From UBA830 sp002295635 (GTDB lineage Bacteria > Pseudomonadota > Alphaproteobacteria > MPNO01 > UBA830), in contig DBHK01000026.1 of NCBI GenBank assembly GCA_002295635.1, positions 62,001 to 126,000 of the forward strand: a DNA stretch of 64,000 bases. Direction: 5' to 3'. Both the position numbers and the translations under genes were made by a program. Position 1 is the stretch's first letter; each line of letters opens with the position of its first letter. Of the stretch, positions 9,379-18,080 are shown one piece after another. The notes under the pieces were generated by a model. It searched no databases, had not been told where the DNA came from, and worked only from the letters and a program-made list of their open reading frames with translations.

Positions 9379-10158
9379 TTACTCCGGAGCAGCCTTTGTA
9401 TCTGAGTCATTTCGAATTGTTCGCGTATCTCCATTGGCTTTGGCAACAACCTTTTTCCCTTGCTCTTCCAAAGACCTTCGATCAGGCGGCGTAACAATAC
9501 CACCCGAAACCACCATCTTGATTCCTTCCTCGACTGTCATATCGAGAATGACAAGCTCGCGTCTCGGTATGAAAAGTAGATAACCCGATGTCGGGTTTGG
9601 TGTTGTCGGCAGAAAAACATTAACGACATCGTCAGCCGTCAAATTCTGAACTTCTCCCTGAGTTTGTCCTGTAATGAATCCGAGAGCCCAACTGCCACGT
9701 CGAGGATACTCAAATAGTACAACCTCGCGAAAAGCGTTAGATTGTTGCTTTAAGATGGTCTCGATTATCTGTTTAACCGCCGCATAGACACTGCGGATAA
9801 CCGGCATCCTAGCCAGAACATTCTCGGACAACCGCATCCAAAGACGTCCAAGAAGACCAGCAGTTGACCAACCGATGAACGTCAAAGAGATAAAGACGAC
9901 TATAAGTCCAAGCCCTGGCAACGCGAATGGCAAATAGGTCTCGGGGTTGTAGGCTGCAGGAATTAGCGGGGTGATTTTTGAATCGACCCATCGGATAAGT
10001 AACCAGGAGATATAGAAGGTAATGCCGATAGGCGCTGTCACTAGTACACCGGCAAAAAAGTACCCGCGAATATGGCTGCGAAACCGCCCCCTACGCTGTC
10101 TCGGCGCACGTGAGGGTGCTTCCCCACGACCCGAATTTTCGGTTCCTTTGATGGACAT
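9379..10158 (-). CDS. DUF502 family inner-membrane protein
   Basis: 259 residues. A positively charged N-terminus leads into a first membrane segment (YFFAGVLVTAPIGITFYISWLLI, about residues 33-55) and a second (LGLIVVFISLTFIGWSTAGLLG, about 82-105). A soluble domain follows, with the family-typical VIRSVYAAVKQIIETI, WALGFITG, VFLPTTPNPTSGYLLFIPRREL and EEGIKMVVSGG segments, which identify DUF502. The biochemical role of the family is not established. It is often next to recG in alphaproteobacteria. The C-terminal tail is charged and variable. Stop abuts the recG stop (convergent, no terminator hairpin seen between them). Confidence 0.9.
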   Translation of the reverse strand: MSIKGTENSGRGEAPSRAPRQRRGRFRSHIRGYFFAGVLVTAPIGITFYISWLLIRWVDSKITPLIPAAYNPETYLPFALPGLGLIVVFISLTFIGWSTAGLLGRLWMRLSENVLARMPVIRSVYAAVKQIIETILKQQSNAFREVVLFEYPRRGSWALGFITGQTQGEVQNLTADDVVNVFLPTTPNPTSGYLLFIPRRELVILDMTVEEGIKMVVSGGIVTPPDRRSLEEQGKKVVAKANGDTRTIRNDSDTKAAPE

Positions 10159-10371
10159 TGGCTAAAGATGGGCCTTTCATCATCATTCTACAAGCGCTCT
10201 TAACTATGAATTGATCCAAACCTATTAAATTAATTGCACAACACAGATCACTCTAAAGAAAAACCTACAGCTGCGATTTTCTTCTTGAAGCGGATGAAAA
10301 TTCCGTTCAGCGTACGATATAAGGAATTACCCGATTTAACTTAGCCCAAAGTCAATTGAGAGGATCCTGTA

Positions 10372-10851
10372 ATGACCAGAACTTTTGCTGTTTTAGCCTG
10401 CGCAACAATGCTTTTTTCGGCTCCTGTCATAGTTAACGCCGCAGGTTCAAGCGACGATAACGAGACCGCTTCAGAGGCGAGTGTTAATGACAGCTATCGC
10501 TTGGCAGTCAAAGCAGTAAATGCCAAGCATTACCCAAAAGCTATTAACCTTTTAAATTATGTAATCGAAAAAAAACCGAACCACCCTGACGCTCTTAACT
10601 ACCTGGGATACAGTCACCGGAAATCAGGCGACTTCGCCCGCGCAGTTTCGTATTACAAAAAAGCTTTGTCCCTTGATCCGAAACACCTCGGCGCCAACGA
10701 GTATCTTGGTCAAGCCTATGTCGAGCTAGATAACCTTGAGGCTGCGAAGACACAACTTAATAAGTTGGAAAAAATTTGCGGTACCAATTGCGATGAATTC
10801 AAATCATTGAAGCTTTCACTCGACGCATCGATAGAAAAAAAATCGAAATAA
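10372..10851 (+). CDS. Exported TPR-repeat protein
   Basis: 159 residues with a clear Sec signal peptide (MTRTFAVLACATMLFSAPVIVNAAG, cleavage likely after about residue 24), so it should be periplasmic. Residues about 40-145 hold three tetratricopeptide-like helical hairpins (AINLLNYVIEKKPNHPDALNYLG; AVSYYKKALSLDPKHLGANEYLG; LDNLEAAKTQLNKLEKICG). Two cysteines in ICGTNC near the C-terminus may form a disulfide. Such proteins are protein-protein adaptors. It is 36 bp upstream of the ferredoxin-type cyclase gene and on the same strand, suggesting a periplasmic partner for the cyclase membrane module (inference). Confidence 0.85.
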   Translation: MTRTFAVLACATMLFSAPVIVNAAGSSDDNETASEASVNDSYRLAVKAVNAKHYPKAINLLNYVIEKKPNHPDALNYLGYSHRKSGDFARAVSYYKKALSLDPKHLGANEYLGQAYVELDNLEAAKTQLNKLEKICGTNCDEFKSLKLSLDASIEKKSK

Positions 10852-10887
10852 GACCCGTCACCGACTCGTAGGCGATAGGGATTTACG

Positions 10888-12558
10888 ATGATCCGCAGAG
10901 TTCGCCTCATCACAGGCCTCATCCTTTTCGCTTTTGTCACTGGTCATCTGATAAATCATATTTTGGGAATTCATTCCCTCGCCGCCATGGAGGCGGGGAG
11001 GGAATGGTTCGTAATGATTTGGCGTAATCCAGCCGGCTCGATAGCCTTCGGAGGTGCTTTATTAGTGCATCTCCTGCTTGCGGTTTGGGCTCTCTACTCC
11101 CGGAGGTCCCTCAGAATGTCCTGTGGCGAAGCCCTGCAGATTACGCTTGGTTTTTCGATTCCACTTTTTCTTGCTTTACACTTCGTCGGTACCGGCGGCG
11201 TACATCGAATTTTCGGTGCCAATGATTCTTATGCCTTCGTTTTACTTGCGATATGGAAATTCTCCGACACTTCCGTCTTTACACAGTCAGCAGGCCTGCT
11301 CGCGACTTGGGTGCACGGATGCATCGGTCTGTATTTCTGGCTCCGGCTAAAACCGATTTTCGAGACATTTAAACCGGTGCTATTCGCATTTGCGGTTGCT
11401 ATCCCGATCGCGTCATGGATCGGATTTTATGCAGGGGGAAAGGAGGTGTTATCGCTTTATGAAGACATTGACTGGCGACGCGCCGCCATCGCATCCTTTA
11501 AAGCTCCCAACGCCGATGGCGTTCATCTGGTTTACGAATTGTCATATTTTATTCGATCAACCATTTTCGGGCTGATCGGTCTCGCTCTTATAGGTCGCCT
11601 TACCCGCTCTATTATGGAGCGCCGGAAGGGTACCTATCTCTTACAATACCCAAATAACATAGTTTTCCGAAACGTGACGGGAACGACCATTCTCGAGGCT
11701 AGCCGGCTACATGGCATTCCTCATGCCTCCGTATGTGGCGGCCGAGGGCGCTGCTCTACGTGTCGGGTCCGTGTGTTGGAGGGGGAGGAAAAGCTCGGCG
11801 AACCAAAAGCGGAAGAACTACGTGTCTTAGAGCGTGTCGGCGCACCACCGAGAGTAAGGCTTGCCTGTCAGGCGGTACCGTCGGGAGATATATCAATAAT
11901 TCCCTTGTTGCCGGCTAATGCAACAGTAAAGGATGCCCGGCGTCGAAGTCCTGATATGGCAGGGCAGGAACGCGAGATTTCTATTCTTTTCGCAGATCTA
12001 CGATCATTTACACAGTTTTCTGAAAAAAAACTGCCCTACGACGTGGTATTTGTACTGAATCGATACTTTGCCCACATGGGGGAGGCAATCGAGTCATCGG
12101 GAGGCCATTTAGACAAATTTATTGGCGATGGCGTAATGGCGCTGTTCGGCACCAGCAGCGATGGCAAATCAGGAGCACGTGATGCACTGGAGGCAGCACA
12201 GAGTATGTCACAAAAATTGGCAGATCTAAATTCACAACTTCACGACGAACTCGATGAACCCCTACGTATTGGAATCGGTATCCATTCCGGTCCCGCGATA
12301 ATTGGAGAAATGGGTTATGGCACGGCTTTCGGACTTACAGCGATTGGCGATAGCGTTAATACGGCAAGCCGTCTTGAGGCAATGACTAAGGAGTACGCCG
12401 CAGAGCTAGTATTCTCTAACGACGTCGCTGAAAAGGCAGAAATCAATGTGACAGGAATTCCTCAAAACGAGACAGATATACGGGGACGTAAAGACCCGGT
12501 AAAATTTTACGTAATCGAAAACGCTGCAAATGGCTTATCGACCTGTTTTTCATCCTGA
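10888..12558 (+). CDS. Membrane class III adenylate/guanylate cyclase with cytochrome-b-like and [2Fe-2S] ferredoxin domains
   Basis: 556 residues in three modules. Residues about 1-250 have six hydrophobic helices with several membrane histidines (GHLINH near 20, VHLLLA, LALHFVG, WVHGC), reminiscent of SdhC-type haem b membrane anchors. Residues about 255-340 are a plant-type ferredoxin domain with Cys283, Cys289, Cys292 and Cys327 (C-x5-C-x2-C-x34-C). Residues about 360-540 are a class III cyclase domain: metal Asp in LFADLRSFT and FIGDGVMALFG, Lys in HLDKFIGD paired with Thr in LTAIGDSVN (class IIIb type), and the Asn/Arg transition-state pair in VNTASRLE. It probably makes cAMP (not proven) in response to a redox signal or ligand. 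The exported TPR gene upstream is its likely partner. The 3' end overlaps the convergent DsbA-like gene by 9 bp. Confidence 0.93.
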   Translation: MIRRVRLITGLILFAFVTGHLINHILGIHSLAAMEAGREWFVMIWRNPAGSIAFGGALLVHLLLAVWALYSRRSLRMSCGEALQITLGFSIPLFLALHFVGTGGVHRIFGANDSYAFVLLAIWKFSDTSVFTQSAGLLATWVHGCIGLYFWLRLKPIFETFKPVLFAFAVAIPIASWIGFYAGGKEVLSLYEDIDWRRAAIASFKAPNADGVHLVYELSYFIRSTIFGLIGLALIGRLTRSIMERRKGTYLLQYPNNIVFRNVTGTTILEASRLHGIPHASVCGGRGRCSTCRVRVLEGEEKLGEPKAEELRVLERVGAPPRVRLACQAVPSGDISIIPLLPANATVKDARRRSPDMAGQEREISILFADLRSFTQFSEKKLPYDVVFVLNRYFAHMGEAIESSGGHLDKFIGDGVMALFGTSSDGKSGARDALEAAQSMSQKLADLNSQLHDELDEPLRIGIGIHSGPAIIGEMGYGTAFGLTAIGDSVNTASRLEAMTKEYAAELVFSNDVAEKAEINVTGIPQNETDIRGRKDPVKFYVIENAANGLSTCFSS

Positions 12559-13206
12559 AGTAGGCCGTTTCTCCTCCTGTTTCGCCAAGTCGAAAATCTG
12601 CAAGAGAACTTCTGGGGATTGCGCGCCAGACACCGCATAAGTCCGGTTTACGATGAAGCAGGGCACCCCATTTACTCCTAATTTTCGCGACAGTTCGTCT
12701 TCTGCGAGGATGGTATCTTTGTCCCGGTTACTTTTGAGGAACATCAAGGCTTGATCGAATTCTAGCCCAACGGATTCGCCGATCCGAGCTAGAACATCCA
12801 GCTCTCCAATATCTAAACCTTGTCGAAAATAGCTATCGAAAATAGCACCGATAACGGGGGTCTGAAGGCCTTTCCCCGCCGCATACCTTACTAAACGGTG
12901 CGAATGTATTGTATTAGGGGTTTTCTCTATAGAATTGAAATTAAATTTAATACCTACTTCTTTACCCGCAGTTAAAAGCGAGGAATGAACAGCACGGGCA
13001 CGCTCAATTCCGCCAAATTTCTCCATGACATAAGCCCGTCTGTCCTTACCGACCTCTGGCATATCGGGATTAAGCTGGAAAGCCCGCCAACCGACCTGAA
13101 TATCTGGCTGTGGACTGATTTCAAGCGCGCGTTCAAAACGTTTCTTGCCCACATAACACCAAGGGCAAACCGTATCGACAATGATATCAATTTTAAGAGC
13201 CATCAC
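12550..13206 (-). CDS. DsbA-family oxidoreductase (FrnE-like)
   Basis: 218-residue thioredoxin-fold protein of the DsbA/FrnE/2-hydroxychromene-2-carboxylate isomerase superfamily. It opens with a beta strand IDIIVDTVCPWCYVGKKRFE carrying the C-P-W-C active site near residues 14-17, followed by the all-alpha insertion typical of DsbA (PNTIHSHRLVRYAAGKG) and the cis-Pro loop in LGVNGVPCFIVNRTYAVSGAQ near residue 180. No signal peptide, so it is cytoplasmic like FrnE. It overlaps the end of egtD by 14 bp, implying coupled translation and possibly a joint role in thiol redox. It is convergent with the cyclase gene. Confidence 0.9.
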   Translation of the reverse strand: MMALKIDIIVDTVCPWCYVGKKRFERALEISPQPDIQVGWRAFQLNPDMPEVGKDRRAYVMEKFGGIERARAVHSSLLTAGKEVGIKFNFNSIEKTPNTIHSHRLVRYAAGKGLQTPVIGAIFDSYFRQGLDIGELDVLARIGESVGLEFDQALMFLKSNRDKDTILAEDELSRKLGVNGVPCFIVNRTYAVSGAQSPEVLLQIFDLAKQEEKRPTSG

Positions 13207-14230
13207 TGTTATCGGTATCTAAGTCCTGTCCTGCCGAACAATAATGGACACTGAAAAGACCATTTTCATCGGTCCACGAAGCGGCCGAGAGATAACCAGC
13301 TCTAGCGCATAATCCGCGAAACTCATCCAAAGAGTACTTCTGAGAATTTTCGGTATGAATGTGTTCCCCCATTTTAAATTCGAATGTTCTGCCACTTATC
13401 GAGACAGTTTGTTCTTTTTCACTGACAAGATGCATTTCGATCCGACCAGCATCTTCAAGGTAAATAGCTCGATGACGGAAACTCGCTACATCAAAATCAG
13501 CACCTAGTTCCCGGTTTATCCGAACAAGCAGATTTAGATTAAAGGCCGCCGTCACACCACCTTCGTCATTGTAGGCGGCTCTTAGGGTGTCGGGGTCCTT
13601 TCTTAAGTCCACACCAACAAGAAGCCCGCCACCTGGGCCCATAACCCCTCTTAGTCGACGAAGAAATGCCTCTGCTTCAACCGTCGTAAAATTACCGATA
13701 GTGGAGCCCGGGAAAAAAGCTATATCACGGAGGCTTTTACCGTTCTTTGGGGGCGGAATTTCGAATGTCTTGGTGTAATCAGCACACACCGCCGCAACAT
13801 CCAAATCGGGGTAGTCAATTGCTAGCGCTTCAACACTCTGAAGCAAGAATCTACGCGATATATCGACCGCTGTGTATTGCACAAGGTCTGGTAATCCCTC
13901 CAGAAGCGTGCGAATTTTCACGCTTGCGCCACTTCCGAGTTCAATTAGGTGCGCGCGGCGCCCGATATATTCGATGATCTCGTTAAGGCGCTCTTCCAAG
14001 ATCCAAATCTCGGTGCGCGTCGGATAATATTCTTCCAATTTACAAATTCTATCGAAAAGGTCTGAGCCGCGTTCGTCATAGAAAAACTTACAGGGCAGGG
14101 TCTTGTCTTTCTTCGACAATCCCGAAACGACAGCGGTCAGAAAATCTTCGTCTTCAGGATCAAGGTCTAGGAAAGAAATCAGAGGAACGTCCTTGTGGGG
14201 ATTAATTTCAGTTTGACGTGTCATTACCAA
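13193..14230 (-). CDS. egtD: L-histidine N-alpha-methyltransferase EgtD (ergothioneine biosynthesis)
   Basis: 345 residues matching the EgtD (DUF2260/Methyltransf_33) family, which trimethylates histidine with S-adenosylmethionine to hercynine, the first step to ergothioneine. Seen: LPCKFFYDERGSDLFDRICKLEEYYPTRTE near the N-terminus, the SAM-binding LIELGSGASVKIRTLL near residue 85, FFPGSTIGNF near 150, GGGLLVGVDLRKD near 180, and a C-terminal HTENSQKYS segment matching the histidine-binding region. The partner oxygenase EgtB, often adjacent, is not in this window. Translation is coupled to the downstream DsbA-like gene by a 14-bp overlap. Confidence 0.92.
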   Translation of the reverse strand: MVMTRQTEINPHKDVPLISFLDLDPEDEDFLTAVVSGLSKKDKTLPCKFFYDERGSDLFDRICKLEEYYPTRTEIWILEERLNEIIEYIGRRAHLIELGSGASVKIRTLLEGLPDLVQYTAVDISRRFLLQSVEALAIDYPDLDVAAVCADYTKTFEIPPPKNGKSLRDIAFFPGSTIGNFTTVEAEAFLRRLRGVMGPGGGLLVGVDLRKDPDTLRAAYNDEGGVTAAFNLNLLVRINRELGADFDVASFRHRAIYLEDAGRIEMHLVSEKEQTVSISGRTFEFKMGEHIHTENSQKYSLDEFRGLCARAGYLSAASWTDENGLFSVHYCSAGQDLDTDNSDGS

Positions 14231-14489
14231 AATGTACCACTCCGCAAAACCAGTCGGCCAAGCAAAGCCCCAAAGAATTTGGTCTCATGCAACCTACGGC
14301 CCAGCACACCGGAAAGCAACCACTGGCTCGTAGCATTACCGGCCTTATAGGAATTTTCAATAGCAGCCGAACTAGCACCTATGTTTTTGCTATGGTTTTC
14401 GTTCCACGAAGTCAGAAGATTTGATAAATTATAAGAATAGTGCGTATTCACTTGCGCACATTCATAGTCACCTAAAAGGATTAGCCTTT

Positions 14490-15029
14490 ATGTCCCTTAT
14501 CACCCCTTTAGATAAAGATCAAACCACCCCTGTTGTTAAAGAAAAATTAGAAAACATTGAGGAAGCATTTGGAATGCTTCCTAATATAATCGGAGTAATG
14601 GCTCATTCCGAAGCCACTCTTGATATGTATATGAGTATGGAAGGGGCACTCGATTCTGGACACTTAACCAAGCCACAAAGAGAGATGATCGCCTTGGCTG
14701 TATCTCAAGCAAACGAATGTAGATACTGTGTTTCTGCACATACTGAATTTTGCTCAGGCCTAGGCCTAGATACAGCCGATATCATTAAGTCACGGCTTTG
14801 CGAAGCAGATAACCCAATCGAGCAAGCGATGTTAGATTTAGCCGTCTCGATCGTGGAAAACAGAGGTCAGGTGCCGGAAGAACAAGTCACTGAAGCGAAA
14901 GAAGCCGGTTTATCGAATAGCTTAATTTTAGAAGTATTTTCTAACGTGATATTCGTGATTATGGGTAACTATATCAACCACCTGACAAAGATTGATATAG
15001 ACTTCCCCGTATGTACTCTAGATCTCTAG
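14490..15029 (+). CDS. AhpD-like carboxymuconolactone decarboxylase family protein
   Basis: 179 residues from the ATG at 14490, chosen because AAAAGGA lies 9 bp upstream; an in-frame extension to 14421 has no good ribosome site. The protein is an all-helical AhpD/CMD domain with the full peroxidase-type motif ECRYCVSAH (C-x2-C-x3-H), so it is expected to act as a peroxiredoxin-like alkylhydroperoxidase or thiol reductase partner. The preceding helix LTKPQREMIALAVS is typical of the family. Base use is distinctly AT-rich compared with the preceding 14 kb, as in the next gene, suggesting both were acquired together. It stands alone, with no promoter hairpin or terminator recognised. Confidence 0.88.
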   Translation: MSLITPLDKDQTTPVVKEKLENIEEAFGMLPNIIGVMAHSEATLDMYMSMEGALDSGHLTKPQREMIALAVSQANECRYCVSAHTEFCSGLGLDTADIIKSRLCEADNPIEQAMLDLAVSIVENRGQVPEEQVTEAKEAGLSNSLILEVFSNVIFVIMGNYINHLTKIDIDFPVCTLDL

Positions 15030-15299
15030 TCTCAGCCTATACCAAATATTTGATTTTTGACTCACTGTTGTAATCTTAATAGTTAGTCTACTCAGATTGG
15101 CGTGAAATTGGGAAAGCTAACGGTCGCCTTAAGGACAGAAATTTAAATAAATTAGAAGACTCAAGCACGGAGAAATATATAGTATTAACGAGCGTCCTTG
15201 GGCTCATGGCTCACCTAAAGTAAGAATATTACGAGAGCAGTGTTTAAAATCCGCTCCGGGTTCTCTGACACTTATCTCTGGAGTTCGATCTTCTTCATA

Positions 15300-16454
15300 A
15301 TGAAAAAAATTTTTAAAAAATCAGAATCTGTGTTTTCTGGGTTTGAAGACGAGTCAGAGAAAGCGGTGGCGGCGAAGAAGGTCATCAACGATAACAATAA
15401 AGCTTTGGAGAAAGAGCTAAAGAAGCTGCGACTTGAATTAGAATTACGAAAGAATTTGTCCGCTGAGTTGGAGAAGCAGAAGACATTGGCCATTGAGGCT
15501 AATAACACTGCAAAGGAAAAGGCAAAGGAATTAGACAAGTTACTAAAAAGACAAAAGTTAGAGGCGCAATTAAGAAAAAATCTCGCTGATGAAATGGAAA
15601 AACAGAAAGAGTTAGCGATCAATGCACAAAAAGTAGCTGTAGAAAAAAAAGCCGAGATTGAATCTATCTCTAACCAACTATCTAAATATCTTTCACCTCA
15701 AATCTATCACTCGATTTTTTCGGGTGAAAAACAAGCGGACATAGTTAGCCAACGAAAAAAACTAACAGTCTTTTTTTCGGACATTGTTGGTTTTACTGAC
15801 ATTTCTGACGCCTTAGAGGCGGAGGAAATTTCATCAATGTTAAATTATTACCTTACAGAGATGTCGCAGATTGCTCTGGCTCACGGCGGTACAATAGATA
15901 AGTACATTGGTGATGCAATATTGGTCTTTTTTGGCGACCCAGAAACAGAGGGAGTGCAACAGGACGCTATTAACTGTGTCAATATGGCGGTATCGATGCA
16001 GCTAAAAATGGAAGAATTAAAAAACGAGTGGTCGAAAAAGTTTGGTTTAAGGGAACCATTAGAGATACGTATTGGTATCGCTACCGGCTACTGCACCGTG
16101 GGTAACTTTGGAAGCGAAGACAGGTTAGACTACACTGTAATCGGCTCCCAAGTTAATTTGGCAGCCCGCCTCGAAGCATTGTCAAAACCCGGCGCTATCC
16201 TGATTTCATTCGATACGTATAGCCAAATTTCAAATGAAATAAATTGTAAAGAATTAGGTAAAGTCGCAGTGAAGGGGATAAGGGAAGAGGTAAGGACCTT
16301 TGAAGTCTTATTGGATCCTGGAATTGGGCCATCCATTAAAGAGATACAGACAGATAACCTAAGATTAACTGCAAATATTGAACGGCTTGCAGACGATGAA
16401 TTAGATCAAGTAGAGAATTTTGTCCAAGAACTTCGCGGTAAGGTTAAAAATTAA
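15300..16454 (+). CDS. Soluble class III nucleotidyl cyclase with long N-terminal coiled coil
   Basis: 384 residues from the ATG at 15300 (a GTG at 15240 in frame would add 20; neither start has a strong ribosome site). Residues about 20-125 are a Lys/Glu-rich coiled coil in which a 42-residue unit beginning LRKNL is repeated (six heptads). Then comes the cyclase linker LSKYLSPQIYHSIFSGE, and a catalytic domain with metal Asp in FFSDIVGFT (near residue 159) and YIGDAILVFFGD, Lys in TIDKYIGD with Thr in YTVIGSQVN (class IIIb pairing), and Asn/Arg in VNLAARLE. No sensory domain and no membrane segment, so the coiled coil itself probably sets dimer geometry or docks a partner. The gene is AT-rich relative to its surroundings. 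Confidence 0.92.
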   Translation: MKKIFKKSESVFSGFEDESEKAVAAKKVINDNNKALEKELKKLRLELELRKNLSAELEKQKTLAIEANNTAKEKAKELDKLLKRQKLEAQLRKNLADEMEKQKELAINAQKVAVEKKAEIESISNQLSKYLSPQIYHSIFSGEKQADIVSQRKKLTVFFSDIVGFTDISDALEAEEISSMLNYYLTEMSQIALAHGGTIDKYIGDAILVFFGDPETEGVQQDAINCVNMAVSMQLKMEELKNEWSKKFGLREPLEIRIGIATGYCTVGNFGSEDRLDYTVIGSQVNLAARLEALSKPGAILISFDTYSQISNEINCKELGKVAVKGIREEVRTFEVLLDPGIGPSIKEIQTDNLRLTANIERLADDELDQVENFVQELRGKVKN

Positions 16455-16552
16455 TTATAGTCCAAGCAGCTAAGGACATGCAGGCGTTTATATGTAACGG
16501 CCACAACGAGAAAAATAACTAGTGTGCCTCAATTTTCGAATTATCTATAAGT

Positions 16553-17833
16553 TTATTGATGGACATTTTTGCTAAATTGGGTTTTGGCAGTGATGAAGGT
16601 GAGAAAGGCGGCAGCTACGAAAATGGCACAGATCCAGAAAACCCATTGACCGCCTAGGGTGTCTAACGCAAAACCTAGCACTAGGGGAATAAGGGCACCA
16701 CCGAGGTTTGAACCGGTCGAAGCAAAACCCATGACCTTTCCCATTGACCCGGGCGGGGTAACAGACCTGAGAAGAATGTCTCTTGAGGGTATAAGTAAGC
16801 CAATAAGATAGCCCGACAATGCCAGCATTCCGATCAATAATACGCCACGCATATCAAACCAACCCAACAGGGCAATCAGGATGCCCGCTGGAACTAGAGT
16901 TATGAAAGCTGTGGTGATCCTCGGCCCAAATCTATCGGCAACCCAACCGCCAGAAAGGATCCCAAAGACTGAACCTACCGTGAAGGCACTTAGTGCAGTT
17001 GCTGCGACAACTTCCGGTGTACCGTACATTTCACCGAGCGCTGCAACAAGAAAACTACGGATACCACCGCCGCCCATCTGATGCAGCACGAAATAGAGAA
17101 AGCACATCAGAATCGGCAATGATAACAATAGGTTAATACCTGCCCTAGTACTATCGGCTTCACAATGGCTGCCTTCGGACTTTTTTTCTCTCTTTTCCGA
17201 CGTTTGCCCAGTATCTTTCAAAGCCTCTGATTGGGTCAGAAGTAGGAGGGATGCAACCAAACCAATTATGCCGATCAAGATAAAGGACATGCGCCAATTC
17301 CACACTGCCGCTACCCCTGTCATGAAAATCGGGGCTATTGCAAACCCGACATAGCCGGTCGCGGAATGAATGGAAAACGCGCGACCCATGCGCTCTTCGC
17401 TCACCCGCGCTGAGAGGATAGCGTAGTCAGCAGGATGAAAAACCGTATGTCCGACTCCGGCAGCGGCGGCTAAAATCAATAGTTGCCAATACGCCGTTGC
17501 GACACCGAAAAGCCCGATCGCAACTGCCTCTATGGCCAAACCCGTTGCCAAAACCGCCCGCGCTCCGATACGGTCTACAATAAAACCAACCGGTGTCTGA
17601 AAAATAAAAGTCGCAATCGCAAAAACGGTTGTTACCGTTGCGATTACAGTGAAAGGCTTATCCACGAAGCCGAGAAACGCAAATTCGTTCCCGCTTATCC
17701 CAAAAGCGGCAATTAGGGCAAGGTACATCGGGGGAATAACCAACCAATAGACATGGCTCATCATGTGAGGGAAACACACGAGGCTGATGACCTTTATGTC
17801 CTGGTTAAGAATTGGGGAGAGACGCGCCAACAA
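16553..17833 (-). CDS. MFS transporter
   Basis: 426 residues with 12 predicted membrane segments and a Lys/Glu-rich central loop (about 210-235, EKREKKSEGSHCEADS) between the two six-helix halves. The N-half has FQTPVGFIVDRIGARAVLATG (loop 2-3 MFS motif) and AGVGHTVFHPADYAIL, a motif seen in fosmidomycin-resistance (Fsr)-like MFS permeases; the C-half has GGWVADRFGPR. Substrate is not determinable. It stands alone on the minus strand between an AT-rich cyclase gene and a deacetylase gene; the 247-bp upstream spacer 17834-18080 shows nothing recognisable. Confidence 0.88.
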   Translation of the reverse strand: MLARLSPILNQDIKVISLVCFPHMMSHVYWLVIPPMYLALIAAFGISGNEFAFLGFVDKPFTVIATVTTVFAIATFIFQTPVGFIVDRIGARAVLATGLAIEAVAIGLFGVATAYWQLLILAAAAGVGHTVFHPADYAILSARVSEERMGRAFSIHSATGYVGFAIAPIFMTGVAAVWNWRMSFILIGIIGLVASLLLLTQSEALKDTGQTSEKREKKSEGSHCEADSTRAGINLLLSLPILMCFLYFVLHQMGGGGIRSFLVAALGEMYGTPEVVAATALSAFTVGSVFGILSGGWVADRFGPRITTAFITLVPAGILIALLGWFDMRGVLLIGMLALSGYLIGLLIPSRDILLRSVTPPGSMGKVMGFASTGSNLGGALIPLVLGFALDTLGGQWVFWICAIFVAAAFLTFITAKTQFSKNVHQ

Positions 17834-18080
17834 TTGGATCCAAAAAATTATTCGACTACAGAATAGACGAGACGATCACGCAAGAAAATGCCACAGTGGT
17901 AAGTTCATATATCGGAAATTTGAAAGGAGAATCGAGACGCAATAAATGCCTGCTCGGGGTAAACTATTCTCATAAACGGCCTACGGCCAAGGTAAGTGAG
18001 AAAATTCTAAACAGATACATTCGAACTAATGTCTCTAATGACAAAAAAGCCAAATTACACACTGTTCCTTATTTAGCTAA

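Noticed and set aside
14218..14451. Two antiparallel frames of about 70 codons in the spacer before the AhpD-like gene.
   Set aside because: They overlap each other, lack ribosome sites and show no protein-like pattern; treated as spacer.
15090..15222. An open stretch of about 44 codons (reading ...SDWREIGKANGRLKDRNLNK... and ending at a TAA near 15222) between the AhpD-like and cyclase genes.
   Set aside because: No start codon in frame before its last few residues, no ribosome site and no family recognised; at best a gene remnant.
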